Shown: positions 22,991 through 35,280, numbered from the stretch's first letter. The stretch is 64,000 nt of DNA from Cristatella mucedo (GCA_009760855.2 WPIO01000090.1:1071001-1135000), one strand, 5' to 3'. Numbers and translations are program-made. Notes: generated by a model from the sequence alone, not told the origin.

Positions 22991-23224
22991 CAAGTACCTC
23001 AGAGTACCCAGACAGTGGATTCCGCGATTCTCAACTTTCTACAGTGAACGAGATAAACTCTACTAAGGCTCTTCTGCAGCTATCTACAATGAGCCAGCTA
23101 AAAACGTCAGAGCTATTTTTTCATTATTAAGTTATTGAAATTTTTGTTAATGATAACGAAAGCAATATAAACACATTTGTACAGCTTTCTAACAGGTTAT
23201 TACGAGGTGAAGCTACAAGATTTG

Positions 23225-23960
23225 ACGCTAAACGTGGATGGTGCGGTGCTTAAGTGGGGAGTAGTTCTGATGGGTAGGCTGGAGCCAGAGAATAAAGGGA
23301 CCTAAAATTGAGTGACAGAACCTTGAAGTCGATACGCTGCTTGATTTGGAGCCAGTGCAGGTCTGCGAGTAATGGTGCGATGTGTCAACTGAGGAGCTCA
23401 CGACAGACAAGCCTAGCTGCAGAATTTGGCAACAATCGTAAATGCCTAATTTCACATGCTGTTACACCAATAAGAAGTGAATTACAGAAGTCGAGACGCG
23501 ATTTCACAAATGTGTGGGTCAATTTAGACGTAGTACCCCTGTCCAAGCAAGCCACGACTTTAGTAACTTCACGCGGCTGAAATTAGCCAGACTACTGTGG
23601 AGCTGATGCGGTCTTCCAATGAAAAGTCACTTAGGAATAGGACACCCAGCCTTTTTGCTAGTTCAGCAGGAGATATTCTGGCGGAGCTCATTTGAGCGGC
23701 AGGTTTTCAAAATTGTAAATCACCTTTGGTTTGACCATACAATGTATGTTGGTTTTATCATCATTCAATACAAGAAAACTTGCTGCCATTCCTGCATGGA
23801 AGTTATCTGTACTTGCATCAATGGTGTGTAATGAATGTGGCGTGGTACAGGGCTTGGAGAGGTCACAGCAATGGTAAAAGTGACTGTCATCTGCATAGAA
23901 GTGATAGGCCTAGATTGTGCTAGGCGATCAAATCTCCAAGTGGGAGAGTGTCTACGAGAT
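23225..23960 (-). mobile_element. LINE family 1, C-terminal ORF part
   Basis: The minus-strand reading matches the segment from the NLGV-like region to HITPLLADLH and SLTFRS, degraded by frameshifts. The 3' terminus is missing. Confidence 0.8.
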
Positions 23961-24044
23961 ATTAATCTCTCTCTGGTCAGCTGAAATATGCAATTATAGA
24001 CGATTTTTAAAATATTAGTCACGGACTTTTGTATTGAATCGACG

Positions 24045-24115
24045 GGGAAGTAGAACTCTTCGTGGGCACTTTACAACGCTGGAAAGGAAGCATCGCTGGT
24101 TAGCGATATAAATGC
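24045..24115 (-). mobile_element. LINE family 1 terminal remnant
   Basis: About 70 bp resemble the inverted family terminus (gggcactttacaacgctggaaaggaagca against gcgctttacatttgctgcaa). It is weak and short. Confidence 0.4.
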
Positions 24116-24449
24116 ACAAGTATAATTTTCTTCTCGATATAGAGCGCTTTCATGTGCCTTCGTGTTCGTTGCAGAATTCTTCCGAAAACCGAAGTTCTTG
24201 AGAACATCGTATACGGAAACGATACAGCAAAGACCTGTTTAAAGTTATTCTGATTGTTATTTGACCGTAGCACGTAAGAAATTACTTGCCTGTGGATATC
24301 TAAACGCTTATCGCTTCGGGCTTCTGGGTCTCCCACGCCGGCGGCTGCCTTAGCTAGGCCGGCGGGTAGTAACCTGCATGTTAGTTATGATCGTCAGCAG
24401 CTGTTATCGCTTCGTCATCGTAGATCAGATGCATTCCTAGATTTTAATG

Positions 24450-26775
24450 CTGTGGCTAAGATTCGTGAACTATGCATTAAATTAAGAAAAGCACCCGGAG
24501 CCGCCGTGGTGGCCAGAACTGCCTGCTCAGAAGCCTCTCGTTGGGCGGGAACTTCGAGCTGACTAGTGCCCTCCTTAGGTATTCCTAGCATCGTCTCGAA
24601 CCGCTCAGCACGCTCCCCCACATGCGTCACCGGGAATCTCTCTAACTTAATGGTCATCAGGCCTGTTGTAACTCCATCGGTCCGACTTAACGCTTGCCTT
24701 TGGAATCCTCGCTCAGTGTGCAATAAATTCCTGGTAATAAGCGACCTTATTTCTGAAAATGGTCTCAACCTGCTCGCCCTAACTGAAACTTGGCTAAAAT
24801 TGACAAGCTGTCCCACAATTAAAGACGCTATCCGAACTGGTTTTTCATTCTTTCACATCCGTATATCAATCAAACTGGAGGCGGAGTTGCTGTTATCGTG
24901 CGCTCGAAATTCAACTTCAAGCCATTTGCAGTAATCTCGAAGCAGTCTATTGAATCTACTATCTTGGTCTCACCCGAAAACAAGCTACTTGGTGGCATTA
25001 GTCTATCGCCCACCAGGTACCAAATCCTCCTTTATCTCAGATATCTCTGATCTCATTTTGATTCTGTGTGCAAGAAATCGATCCTTCCCCATCATGGGTG
25101 ATTTCAGCTTTCACTTTGATAACTTATCTGACGCCTTCAGCACTGAATTTTGTGCATTGAGTGACTCTTGTCTCTTGCGGCTCATGTGCATGGCCCCACT
25201 CACATCAAGGGTCACACACTCAACCAGATTTTCACATACAGCTGCACTTTGTCATCACCAATTATTACCAAATCCTGCTTATCTGACCACATGCAGATCT
25301 CCTTCAATCTGCAGTGTGTGCCCGCCTCCTCTAAAATAACCCGTGAATTGCTAAACCTCAAGACCCTTGACATCGATGCTGTCCGTGCGAGAATATCTGC
25401 TTCACCTCTGCTGCTCAGTCCTCCCTCCGACCTGTCATCATTGGTAGATAGCTACAACACGACACTAGCCGACACGCTCGACAAGTTTGCACCTCTGACT
25501 AAGCACACTGTGCGCCCTCGCTCAGACGGCCTATGGCTTACCACAGACATTAAACTGGCTAGGTTAACTAAGCGCAAGCTTGAAAAAGCATGCAAAAGAT
25601 CAGGACTGACTGTCCATCGACAGGCATATGAGGACTGCTGTAGGTCGCACCAATCGACTCTAGCAGAGGCCAAATCTATAAAAGGCTCAGCTTCCATAAA
25701 AGCATTGTTGAATCACAGATGCGCAATCCGAAAACGCTGATGTCGACGATCAACCATCTCCTCAACCGCTTCCAGATTAGCTCCTTACCTGATGATCCTT
25801 GTGATAGTCTAGCTGATCGCTTCTCTCGATTTTTTGTGCAGAAGATAGAAAAGATCTGGGAGTTCACCCCTGAGATGACAACATCCTCCTAGAATGTTGT
25901 CCCTTCCTGGCTGCACCCTAATGTCTACATTTAAGCAAGCCGCTAGTGATGTCGTCCTGAAGTTCATATCCCAATCAAAGGAGACAACAAGTCCTTTGGA
26001 CCCTATTCCCACTTTCCTGCTCCTACGTTGCATTCATCCGCTGCTGCCATGCATAATATCATTAATATGTCATTAGCCTCAGGTCATGTCCCAGCACCTT
26101 TCAAAAAAGCTGTAGTCAGGCCACTTCTCAAGAAAGCGACACTAGACCTAGAGAGCTTGAGCAACTACCGCCCAGTTTCCCTTCTACCATTCCTATCAAA
26201 GACACTCGAACGGGTCGTGGCGGACCAGCTGAACTCGTATATCGAAACCTCACACCTTGCTAGTAAGTTCCAGTCTGGCTTTAGAGCTAATCACTCCACA
26301 GAGTCAGCATTGCTTCGGGTATACAACGACCTACTTAGGAATGCAGACATGGGTAGAGTGTCTCTGCTTGTTTTGCTCGATCTTTCGGCAGCTGTTGATA
26401 CCATCGATCACAAAGTTCTTCTAGAGAGCCTCTCATCTTGCCTGGGCATCACTGGCACTGCTCTGCAGTGGTTCAGGTCCTATCTCAGTGGGAGACTCCA
26501 GAGTATTGACGTGAATGGACAAAGATCCTCTGAAGTACCTCTGAAATATGGAGTACCTCAGGGCTCAGTGCTAGGTCCGGTTCTTTTCACGGTTTATACT
26601 CTGCCTCTTGCTGATGTGATTGCCAAGCACAATCTAGGCTTTCACTTCTATGCAGATGACACTCAGTTATACCTTTGCTTTGATCCCTCCCAGCCTTCGA
26701 GCACCTCAAATTATCTAAACTCACTAGCTGCATGCATTGATGACATCCGCACATGGATGACAGCAAATTTTCGCA
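24450..26775 (+). mobile_element. LINE family 1 with endonuclease and reverse transcriptase domains
   Basis: This is the most complete copy in the window. About 24670-25330 encodes an APE-type endonuclease: LNACLWNPRSVCNKFLVIS, LALTETWL, VALVYRPPG, GDFSFHFDN (the usual Asn of GDFN is Ser) and an SDH-like motif. Positions 26028-26770 encode [67 protein letters not shown] and FYADDTQLYL. Val replaces the Phe common in AAFDTIDH, and YADD is intact. Frameshifts near 24940, 25340 and 25740 make it inactive. It ends abruptly at about 26775 without the 3' part. The clade is CR1/L2-like. Confidence 0.92.
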
Positions 26776-26935
26776 CTGTACACTCCTGATGGCATCAGCA
26801 TCAATGCGAGCAGTAAATTATCCTTGGCATGATGTAATATTGCAAGCCACGACGATCCAAGATATAAATTGTGAATGTAGTTCCTTAGTCGGCCTACTAG
26901 GTATCGAAAACTTACAGAATTACTTTGTTTGGTGG

Positions 26936-27066
26936 TGGATTGGTCCCGCGGTTAAAGCGCTTGCCCCGGCCAAGGTCAGGCTGAGGTCGTAGGCTCGAGC
27001 CCCGTGGCATATGTAAAGCGCCTGAATAGAGATTAAGTTCTCTTGGGGCGCTATAAAAATGAGTTT
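26936..27066 (+). mobile_element. tRNA-derived SINE, family 1, with LINE-like 3' end
   Basis: An A-box-like stretch (tggtcccgcggttaaagcgc) is followed by a B-box-like ggctcgagccc. After it comes gtaaagcgcctgaatagaga and ttaagttctcttggggcgct, very similar to the last 50 bp of LINE family 1. Other copies are at 33040-33203 and 55683-55825. Confidence 0.82.
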
Positions 27067-27351
27067 ATTTATTTATTCTAATTTGTTTGGAAATAGTTGT
27101 GGTTTTCGAAAGTTAGTTGTGGTAGGACCACCAGAACGCAGCAACGTGAGAATTTGTGGATGTGCCAAGTACCCCCACTTGAAAAATGCATCGATCGCGA
27201 CGACTGCATCGGGCGCTTTTTCGGGAACGGTCAAGTTGCATCACTTCTGGTTTTGACTTTTCACAGAGGAATACCGAACCGGGGCGTGAAATTGATAGAT
27301 GCCGTTAGAGCAGAAAGCAGCAGCCAACTGTGTTTTCTCATCATCATCGAT

Positions 27352-28482
27352 TGCTGATGTGATTGGCAAAGCACAATCTAGGCTTTCACTTCCATGCGGA
27401 TGACACTCAGTGGTACCTTTGCTTTGATCCCTCCCAGCCTTCGAGCTCTTCAAATTCTCTCAACGCATTTGCAGCAGGTATTGATGACATCCACACATAG
27501 ATGGCAGCAAGTTATCTAAAACTAAACAATAATAAAACTATCTTACTATTTATGGGTGAACCTAGTGTGATTCCGAAATCGGAAAGGCTGACGCTCAAAA
27601 TTGGCTCTGCCAGCATATCTCCTGTTGAATCAGCTCGAAATCTAGGTGTCATGTTCCAAAGTGACCTCTCGTCAGACGACCACATCAGCTCTACAGTCAA
27701 ATCTGCCTCCTTCCAGTTACACAACATTGCTAAAATTCGGGCTTGTTTAGATAAGTATACCACCTCTAAGTTGGTCAATGCATTCGTGACATCCCGTCTT
27801 GAATTCTGTAACTCAGTACTTGCTGGCCTACCGGCATGTGCAATCGGGCGATTACAGCACGTGCAAAACTCTGCAGCTAGGCTTGTCTGTCATGAGCATC
27901 GGAGTTACCACATCACACCACTTCTCGCCGACCTGCACGGGCTCCCAGTCAAGCATCGGACCGACTTTGATGTTTTGTCGCTCACTTTTAGGTCACTTCA
28001 TTCTTTGGCTCCAGCCTATCTCTCAGATCTACTCCCCCACCAGGCCAAGCATCGTACCACCAAATCTTCGGAATCCAACAGTTTACTAATACCTCGTACA
28101 AACCTCAAATTCTTTGGAGACCGTTCATTTATTTCGTTTACTCCCCAAGCCTAGAACTCACTCCCGACACATCCCCTGACTCGAAAACATTTAAAACGAA
28201 CTTAAAACACACCTATTTAGGACAGCATTTAGTGGGTCCCTGTGATTCCTCCTTCACGTGCTTATGCGTGCTGACACTGTTGCATGCTGCCACTAACCAC
28301 ACTTGCATGCTGACCCTGTGCATGTCACCCCTAACCATGTTATTCATGTTGTTGATCAAGGATGATATTACTCACCATTCAGTCGCGTTTCCCTTTGCAG
28401 CAAATGTAAATTGTCTAGAAAGAGATTGAGTTCTTTGAGTGTGCTTTAACGATTGCGTTATTATTATTATTATTATTGTTAG
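27352..28482 (+). mobile_element. LINE family 1, RT end to 3' tail
   Basis: A separate 5'-truncated insertion. It begins at the region encoding GFHFHADDTQWYL, repeating sequence already present at 26610 in the previous copy. A 217-codon open frame (27501-28154) covers LKLNNNKTILLFMGEPSVI to the C-terminal domain. The 3' UTR follows and ends at an ATT tail (28459-28479). The catalytic YADD reads HADD here. Confidence 0.9.
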
Positions 28483-28743
28483 CTTGAATTATTACATTAA
28501 ATGTAATTCGCTGAGATAGAGTAAATAGTATAGGGTATATATGAGCTTTTTGCTTCTTTGTAAACGTCGTCCGGTTGCGGCGATGTCGTAGCGTCAGCTG
28601 GTTTGTTCCTACAAGGCTTTTAGAGCATACAAACTGATAAAGAAGAAGTTGATACGAACTGACGACACAGTCTCTAAATGATTTGAGATGGCTCAGAGGT
28701 AGCCAAACAGCTTTCGTCGGAATAGACGGGCTCAGACGCGCTT

Positions 28744-28817
28744 CGGCTGATCGGGGAGCAGGTCGATTCGGCTGATCGGGAAGCAGGTCGATTCGGCTGA
28801 TCGGGGAGCAGGTCGTC
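28744..28817. repeat. Short tandem repeat, 26-bp unit, three copies
   Basis: Three near-identical copies of cggctgatcggggagcagg-type units lie in the upstream region of gene B. They are not seen in the A arm. Confidence 0.85.
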
Positions 28818-28859
28818 GAATAGTTAATATGAAGCATGAGGGTTCCTTACTTACTGGTG

Positions 28860-29460
28860 GCAATTAGGATCAGGCTCATCGCAATCTGCCCTAGTTAGAT
28901 CGTGGCTCATCTCGAAACTTGGCCGTAGCTCTTTTTGCTGCCTACCGCCGTCGCGAAAAGATGCCACACGTGGGCAACGACGAACGTCGACACGGAACTC
29001 GTGCAGTCTTATTAATCAGGTACTGGTGGTAGGGACTGCTGCGCTAGCTGCATCGCTCTGCTAGCTTTGGCATATCGGAGTGCATTTTACCTGCTTCCTA
29101 TACTCGCCAGCGGCACATAGAGGCACTACTTTTACCCATGGGAAATTCGCTCATGCTTCTTCGCGTGTGCGAGCGAGCGAGCGCACTAAGCTCGCTCTCC
29201 ATAGCTCGTAGCGGGCACTCTACATTACATTACATTACACATTACATTACATTACTCTCCCACTGCTGGGCTGTCATTCGCCCAGGCGTGACCCAGCGCA
29301 CAAATAGCCACCCAAGGACGCGAACATGTGGAGTAGCTGTACCCGCTCTCACTGTCCTCCGAAAACAGCTTCGCCAAGCGTCGGCCAGCTTAGCGAGTAG
29401 CCGCATCAGGACGCTGAGCAATCTTAATTGGCAGCAGCAGCGGCCGCACTGCTAAACCTC
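28860..29460. other. Upstream flank of gene B (right arm)
   Basis: This is homologous in inverse orientation to about 7340-7610 (for example the ggacgcgaacatg / gtgacccagcgc stretch). An (ACATT)n run of about 35 bp at 29221-29255 is absent from the A arm and resembles the tail of LINE family 2. Confidence 0.6.
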
Positions 29461-29900
29461 CGGGATTCTATCTCGCGATAGAGCAAAGAGCAAACATTGC
29501 CTAACCGAGGCAGCGCCGATGCTTCTGGCGCAGCGAAATTGTGCATCATGCGCTCCTCAGAGATGCGCTCGCCGCGAGCTGTCGCTCGGGTTACAGAAAT
29601 GCTCGCTCTCGCAGCGCTCGTCGCTATTGGGTACTCTCGCTTGGCCAGGCCACCATGGCCGATCCGAGCGCTCTCCCGCTCGCCATCGCCGCCGCCTCCT
29701 CCGCCCTCGCTCCGCTGACACACTGAGCGCGCGCGCGCGCGTGTGCTCGCGTACATCCCTCGGCACCAGGACTGCGTCCCAACCGTCCATTTCTGTCGCG
29801 AACAGTCGCTGATGTCGCAGTTGCGTGTCGCTCCAGATGCTCGGCCGTCGGCGCCTCGACGATCAGCCCCACGACCGCGGGTCAGCCGCCAGCGACTCGC
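29460..29900. promoter_or_regulatory. GC- and CpG-rich first-exon region of gene B
   Basis: Counterpart of 6900-7330, including the alternating GC run (about 29727-29742). It is probably the 5' UTR and core promoter of gene B. The transcription start is not defined. Confidence 0.4.
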
Positions 29901-29996
29901 TGGATCCCTTCGAACGCTACTTCCGCTAGCATCACAGCTGCTGCTGCTGCTGCTGCTGCAACTGCGGCTACTCGCTTCACCGACGCTCCCCAGACG
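29812..29996 (+). CDS. Gene B exon 1 (coding part)
   Basis: Counterpart of gene A 6967-6789, with ATG at 29812 and donor gtaag at 29997. It is 6 nt longer because the CTG run has seven instead of five units, adding two Leu to the hydrophobic segment. The reading frame is preserved. Confidence 0.5.
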
Positions 29997-30139
29997 GTAA
30001 GAAACTGTTTGGCGGCGGTGCGCTGCGGCGTACTGAAGGCCGGCTAGCGTACGCCAGCTTGCTGGGGCCTTTAAGCAGCATCTGGCACTAAGAATGTACG
30101 GCTCGCTAAATTTTTCGATTTTCTTTGGCCTTTATAATG

Positions 30140-30265
30140 GTAATAATAATAGTATGGCTTTATAGCGCCTGAGAGAACTTAATTTCTTTCTAGGCATTTG
30201 CATGTGCTGTAGAGAAAGCACGATCATGCGGTTAGAGTTAGCATGCACAATGTGCACGCGTTTTT
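30140..30265 (-). mobile_element. LINE family 1 3' end fragment
   Basis: It carries the inverted terminus (tagcgcctgagagaacttaa, then tttctaggcatttgcatgtg) preceded by a TAA-rich run. It lies in intron 1 of gene B, antisense to the gene. Confidence 0.75.
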
Positions 30266-31184
30266 TTAACCTTAAACGGCTAACATTGTCTAACGGTATG
30301 GGGTTTTTAAAATACTGGTTTTTTTTGGGCCATGTCCTCTGATGAAGTGACTGCTGAACTTGATCGGTTTACCGAGCCACCATTGACCTACCGAAAGGAG
30401 GCAGAGGGGCCTGTGTCCTCAAGCGCTGGATAAGGGGTGCTGAATCGGGGGTGGGGCGCCGAAATGGTCGCTTAATACTGGAGGTGCCATGTTTGTAGTT
30501 CGTCCCCCAGGAAAGCCACTTCGAGGCACGTTTGGCAGACCTGTCTCTAATCCATCGCTTTCGGTGTGTAATTACAGAGGCTTTAGCAAGTAGCAAGTAT
30601 GCGTGTGAGTTTGACTTTCGGCAGTTGATTTCTCAAAGGGGATTCGAAGAGGGTGGTTTAGCTTATAAAGGGCATTAAATCTCGCCGACTGTGGAATTTT
30701 TTCGCGCGAACAGAGAATAAACTAGCGGGTGTTCATCATGTTATTCATTACGTGCATGTATAAAGAGCAGTACAGAGCTTTAGGCAAGCGAGCTGAATTT
30801 TCCTCGTTCTTGGGTTCGAGGCAGTGACCGATCAGGTCGATGTCTACTGGGCCCTCCGTTCACTTCTACATGACCTATTACAGCCAGTAATTAATGGGGT
30901 GATGTAAAAAATTTGAAAAAAAAGTCCCGAGAATTTTAAAAAATGCCAACAAGCTGTTAAGCATCGACTTTAGACTGCAAGTCGCCTCTTTTTGTGAGAC
31001 TAAGGTGGCTGTTCGGCCCGGTCGCTAACATTTGGAGCCAGTAAAGGGTAAGGGGCAAGGCCGTGTACCATAAGCACCGTGAGGCGGCGTAGAGCTGAGA
31101 CCACCATTTGAACTATTCAATCGCGGACACTTTTTTCTTGGTACAAAACTGTTTAATTGCAAAAATATTTCGTTTTGCATGCCT

Positions 31185-31460
31185 ATAATAATAATAATAG
31201 TAATAATAATAATACATTTGTAGAGCGCCCTCGGAGAACTTAATCTCTGTCTAGGTACTTTACATTTGCTGTAAAGGAAGCATGATCAAATGGTCAATAG
31301 AAACTTGCACAATGTCAACAAGCATAACATGGTTAGAGGTGACATGCACGCTGCCAACATGTAAACGTGGTTAGTGGCAGCATTCACAATGTCAGCACAC
31401 GTGAGAGCACAAAGATCAAATCACAATTACCCACAAAATGCTGTGATAAAAGAGTTCATG
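31185..31460 (-). mobile_element. LINE family 1 3' end fragment
   Basis: A TAATAA tail is followed by the inverted family 3' UTR (gcgccctcggagaacttaat, ctaggtactttacatttgct) as far as the region just after the ORF. It is in intron 1 of gene B. Confidence 0.85.
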
Positions 31461-32259
31461 GGATGGATAATTTCATTCCAGTCCGGACCGTATAGTATTT
31501 CCGTTTAGTTAAGTAGGAATTATGGGATCGAGGAGCGACGCTAGGAGACTGTAACTTCACACCTGTCACGCGTACTAAGATGTGGCGATTGTAAGAAAAC
31601 TAAACGAGGGGCGGGGCACCGGGCAAGCACAGCGAGCCTCGAACGGCCTGCAGTTATCGCCACTGAGGGCGGGCTGACAACAGCTCGTAGCGTGCGCACG
31701 TATGACAAGCGCAAGCTTGATATGAGCGGGCTGCTCTAAAACTCCGGGAGACGGATCGATAGTGACAGACCATCTGCAGAGTTCAGAGTGAGAGAGGCGC
31801 GAAAAGGCTCGCGATCATGCGAAGAGCAGAGCTCGGACCTAATAGCCGATGCGTCTCCTCGCAGAACTGAATCGAGGCTCGTAACTGACTGCCAACTACG
31901 CTCACCGCACGATCGACTACCGATCTTTCCATACCGTACCGACACGATTAACACTATGATCGACTTGCCTAGTTTCGAAAGAAGATTTGTAGCATTAGAT
32001 CGTAAAAAATAGAACGCACAGCTAGCGAGTGAGTGACGGAGGCCAAATTTTCCTACAAGAGGCACTTGCGTGTGTAAACATCAGCGCTTGGCCGGTCCGC
32101 CGCGAAACAGCAAAAGGTAGACAAAAACAATCCCTGAAACAGCCGTATACTTTGAAAAAGTATACAAAGCTCTAAATTACTACTGTTTGAGTATGTATGT
32201 GAAAATTAGTGCCTTTAGTAAATCAAATTGCCGATCGTAATAAACTGAACACTGATGTA

Positions 32260-32482
32260 ATAATAATAAAAATAATTCTGCACTTGATTAAGCGCCCTCA
32301 GAGAACTCAATCTCTCTCTAGGCGCTTTAAATTTGCTGCAAAGGGAAATGCAATTGAATGGTGAGTAATATCATGCTCGATAAACAAACAAAATGAATAA
32401 CATGGTTAGGGGTAACATGCACAGGGTCAGCATGCAAAAGTGGTTAGTAGCAGCATGCACAGTGTCAGTACGCATAAGCAGC
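32260..32482 (-). mobile_element. LINE family 1 3' end insertion in front of gene B exon 2
   Basis: A 5'-truncated minus-strand copy of 223 bp with a TAA tail. It is flanked by the duplication gatgta (32254-32259, 32483-32488). The empty site is visible in gene A (cactgatttatgctg near 5600), so insertion followed the duplication. It ends about 150 bp before the exon 2 acceptor. Confidence 0.9.
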
Positions 32483-32634
32483 GATGTATGCTGAGAGGCC
32501 CGAACTTTAATTTTGTAATTTCGGACAAGTTCAACCGGCACTCAGCATTTACCGTGCCCTGTACGAGGCCGACGCTGCAGATGTCGCGCTGCGCTCGCAC
32601 CTGTCTGCCGGTGCGTTGCCCGTTGTGCAGGCAG

Positions 32635-32922
32635 AATCAGCTGCCCCGCATTGCTACCGCCGTTCGCACTTCTCGATAACGCAGGGCCGGGCCGACGTCA
32701 TTAAAGTGGAAGTGGGCGCCTGCGACGCCGCGGACGCTGCACGTGCAGCATCGCCGTGCCGCCTCCGTGCACGGCCAACGACCAATACCGCGAGATCGTC
32801 AACATCCGGCAGCGGTTGGTCAAAGTGGATCGCTATCTGGACGGTTCTTTCATTCGAAGCATCGCTATAAATGTGACCACAATTACGGCTAGGATAGAGA
32901 CCCTGGAGGAAACGTTGCACAA
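32635..32922 (+). CDS. Gene B exon 2 (frameshifted)
   Basis: It matches gene A exon 2 apart from the missing 62 nt (the segment encoding LRLPRVDAAFTFTWRRRV in A) and one missing G at about 32732. Downstream of the second loss the frame reads NDQYREIVNIRQRLVKVDRY and onward to LEETLH as in A. The donor is gtgagc at 32923. If the alternative acceptor (after 32684) is used, only the 1-nt loss matters and it still breaks the frame. Confidence 0.7.
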
Positions 32923-33039
32923 GTGAGCTAATCCAGCGTTCGCTCGTGCTTCACGAATGCAGATTGACATTCTTCCTAGCTGCAGATACGTGACGCCACG
33001 CAGAACACCGAAGGGGGTTCAAAGATGTTTATTCATTGA

Positions 33040-33203
33040 GCTGGTTTGGCCCAGAGATTAGGGTGCTCGCCCCGAACAAGGTCTGGCTGAGGTCGTGGGC
33101 TCGAGCCCTGTGGCATATGTGAAGCGCCTGAATAGAGATTAAGTTCTCTTGTAGTGCTATTTAAATGAATTATATAATATATTATTATTATTATTATTAT
33201 TAT
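33040..33203 (+). mobile_element. SINE family 1 copy in intron 2 of gene B
   Basis: The tRNA-like head (tggtttggcccagagattag, B-box-like gggctcgagccc) is followed by the LINE-like tail gaagcgcctgaatagagatt and an (ATT)n end. It is absent from the corresponding intron of gene A. Confidence 0.82.
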
Positions 33204-34044
33204 ACATTCACACGGATGCCGCAGTGGGCTAGTACTCGATTTCCCTTCCCGGCGTCCTCGACGTAAATCACCTGGCCTTTGCCGCCCGTAATGTAAATAT
33301 TACTGGCATAAATCACAACAGCCCACGAAAAAACGACAGTGTCATAATCTTTGCTATCCCATCAATCACTCCAAGCCATAAACTGGCCGTAGGAGGAATA
33401 GCCACGTAATAAATGCTATTATTCCATGAACCACTAACATCTCAAATAGCCCCAGCGATGCTGCTTTCTCAAACGGCGGACGCCTTTAATCACACACACA
33501 CTGGAACAACCGACATTGTCGGGACGCCAATAACCAAACGCTTCCCCTTATTTTGATGACGAATTTAGCAGCGAAATGATGGAGAAAGTACAGTCTGCGG
33601 CCGGAAAAGCGTAGGCGCTTGGGTCAGACTTGGAGTACTCTCTCTCTCTCCACGGAGAAGTAGTTCTAGTTTCCGGTATTCGCTCGCCGAGACGGCGAAC
33701 TGGCGCTAAACGGCAAATTGGCGCACGTTACTCCGAAATCCCGGCGCGAGAATGAACTTTGCAAGCTTCTTAAAAGCATTGACTTTAGACGAGCAGCGTT
33801 ATTTCGTGCTGAGGCCGTGGAATACTGCTGTCCCTGTGAGGCTCGCTGTCACTGTCACTGCGTTGCGGAAGCGCTGCTGAATGCAGGCCAGTGGGTAGCG
33901 ATTAACCATAATGCCAAAATTCGCACTGCAATGAAATCCGAAGTCACCCGAGGCGAATAGCCCGAGCCATTCTCTCCAGGCTGCCCGAAAGCGTCCACCA
34001 ACTTTTACTGCAACCGCTTTCAACCCGACAGAGGCAGAATCCAT

Positions 34045-34125
34045 AAAGTGCCTAGAGAGAGATTCAGTTCTCCGAGGGCTCTATACAAATGCATTATGAT
34101 TAATATCTGTATTATTATTATTATC
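34045..34125 (+). mobile_element. LINE/SINE family 1 3' terminus fragment
   Basis: It reads aagtgcctagagagagattc, then gttctccgagggctctatac and an ATT tail. It is too short to tell LINE from SINE. Confidence 0.6.
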
Positions 34126-34815
34126 GCACCTCTGACGCGCATGTAGCGACTCTGGCGGCGCTACTAATATCACGGAGGCGCTAGCCCTCGGCGCGAGCTA
34201 GAAATTTGCTTCCAAAACGGGGAACTACGTTGCGACTAAAGTGATTCTATCTTCATTCTATCTCCATATCATCATTTCTTAACTCGGTCAGAGGCAGCAT
34301 CCGGTTCAGGCGGTCGCAGAGCGCCCTGGTAGGATTGAGCTTGGCTGAATTTTTTCGGTACCTCTACATCCAAGTATTCGCGAGTAGAGCCAACTAATTT
34401 TCAATACAAAAGTGATCGGAGGCAGTCGGAGTGATGAATCTCGTCCCAAGCGAGCAATTATCCCGCCAGTGAAAGCGCCCGCCTGGAGATTGCTCATCCT
34501 CGGAGCTTAACTGATGATATCGAAGACATGTATGAGTACTCTGGCCCTCCGCAGAGCTAAAAGCAAGCGACAGACGTAAATCCTATTCGTGACCGACCAA
34601 GAATGCAATTGACCCGACATAAATAGGAGGATAATGGCTAAAATTTGCGTTCAAAAGCTCACAGCATCTTGTGGTTTCCTTGCCGACGTCCACGGGCAAC
34701 ACGACGAGCAAGGATTTCGATGGCACACTCCCCATCCGCTGGCGGGCGACAGCAGGGCCGCCATCGTGACGGCTGGGCATCTCAGCCGAATCTTATATTA
34801 ATTCTTATAATAATC

Positions 34816-35071
<256 letters not shown>

Positions 35072-35075
35072 GTAG

Positions 35076-35280
35076 GCAGTCCGTGTCGGTGTCGCTCACC
35101 GAGATCGACGGTCTGCGCAGGGAACTGCAGCTCGTATCTTCCGTGCTGAGAACTCTCGAGGGCAAGGTGGACAGTGCTGTCGTGTCGACGCTCGTCATAG
35201 AGCTCGACGCCATTTTACGCCAGATCAACGCCCTGGAGAGCGCCAATCCGGTCGCCGCTCAGGCCACGCTCGAGAAGCAG
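35076..35280 (+). CDS. Gene B exon 3: coiled-coil segment
   Basis: This 205-nt exon has the same length and phase as in gene A. The protein differs visibly only at the end of the helical part (NPVAAQATLEKQ against NPVATQATLEKQ). The donor is gtgact. Confidence 0.85.

Noticed and set aside
26941-27003. tRNA gene
   Set aside because: A and B boxes are present, but no full cloverleaf can be drawn, a LINE-like tail is attached and further copies occur, so it is a SINE. The GGTTCGATTCC copies at 21175 and 60655 are likewise SINE heads.
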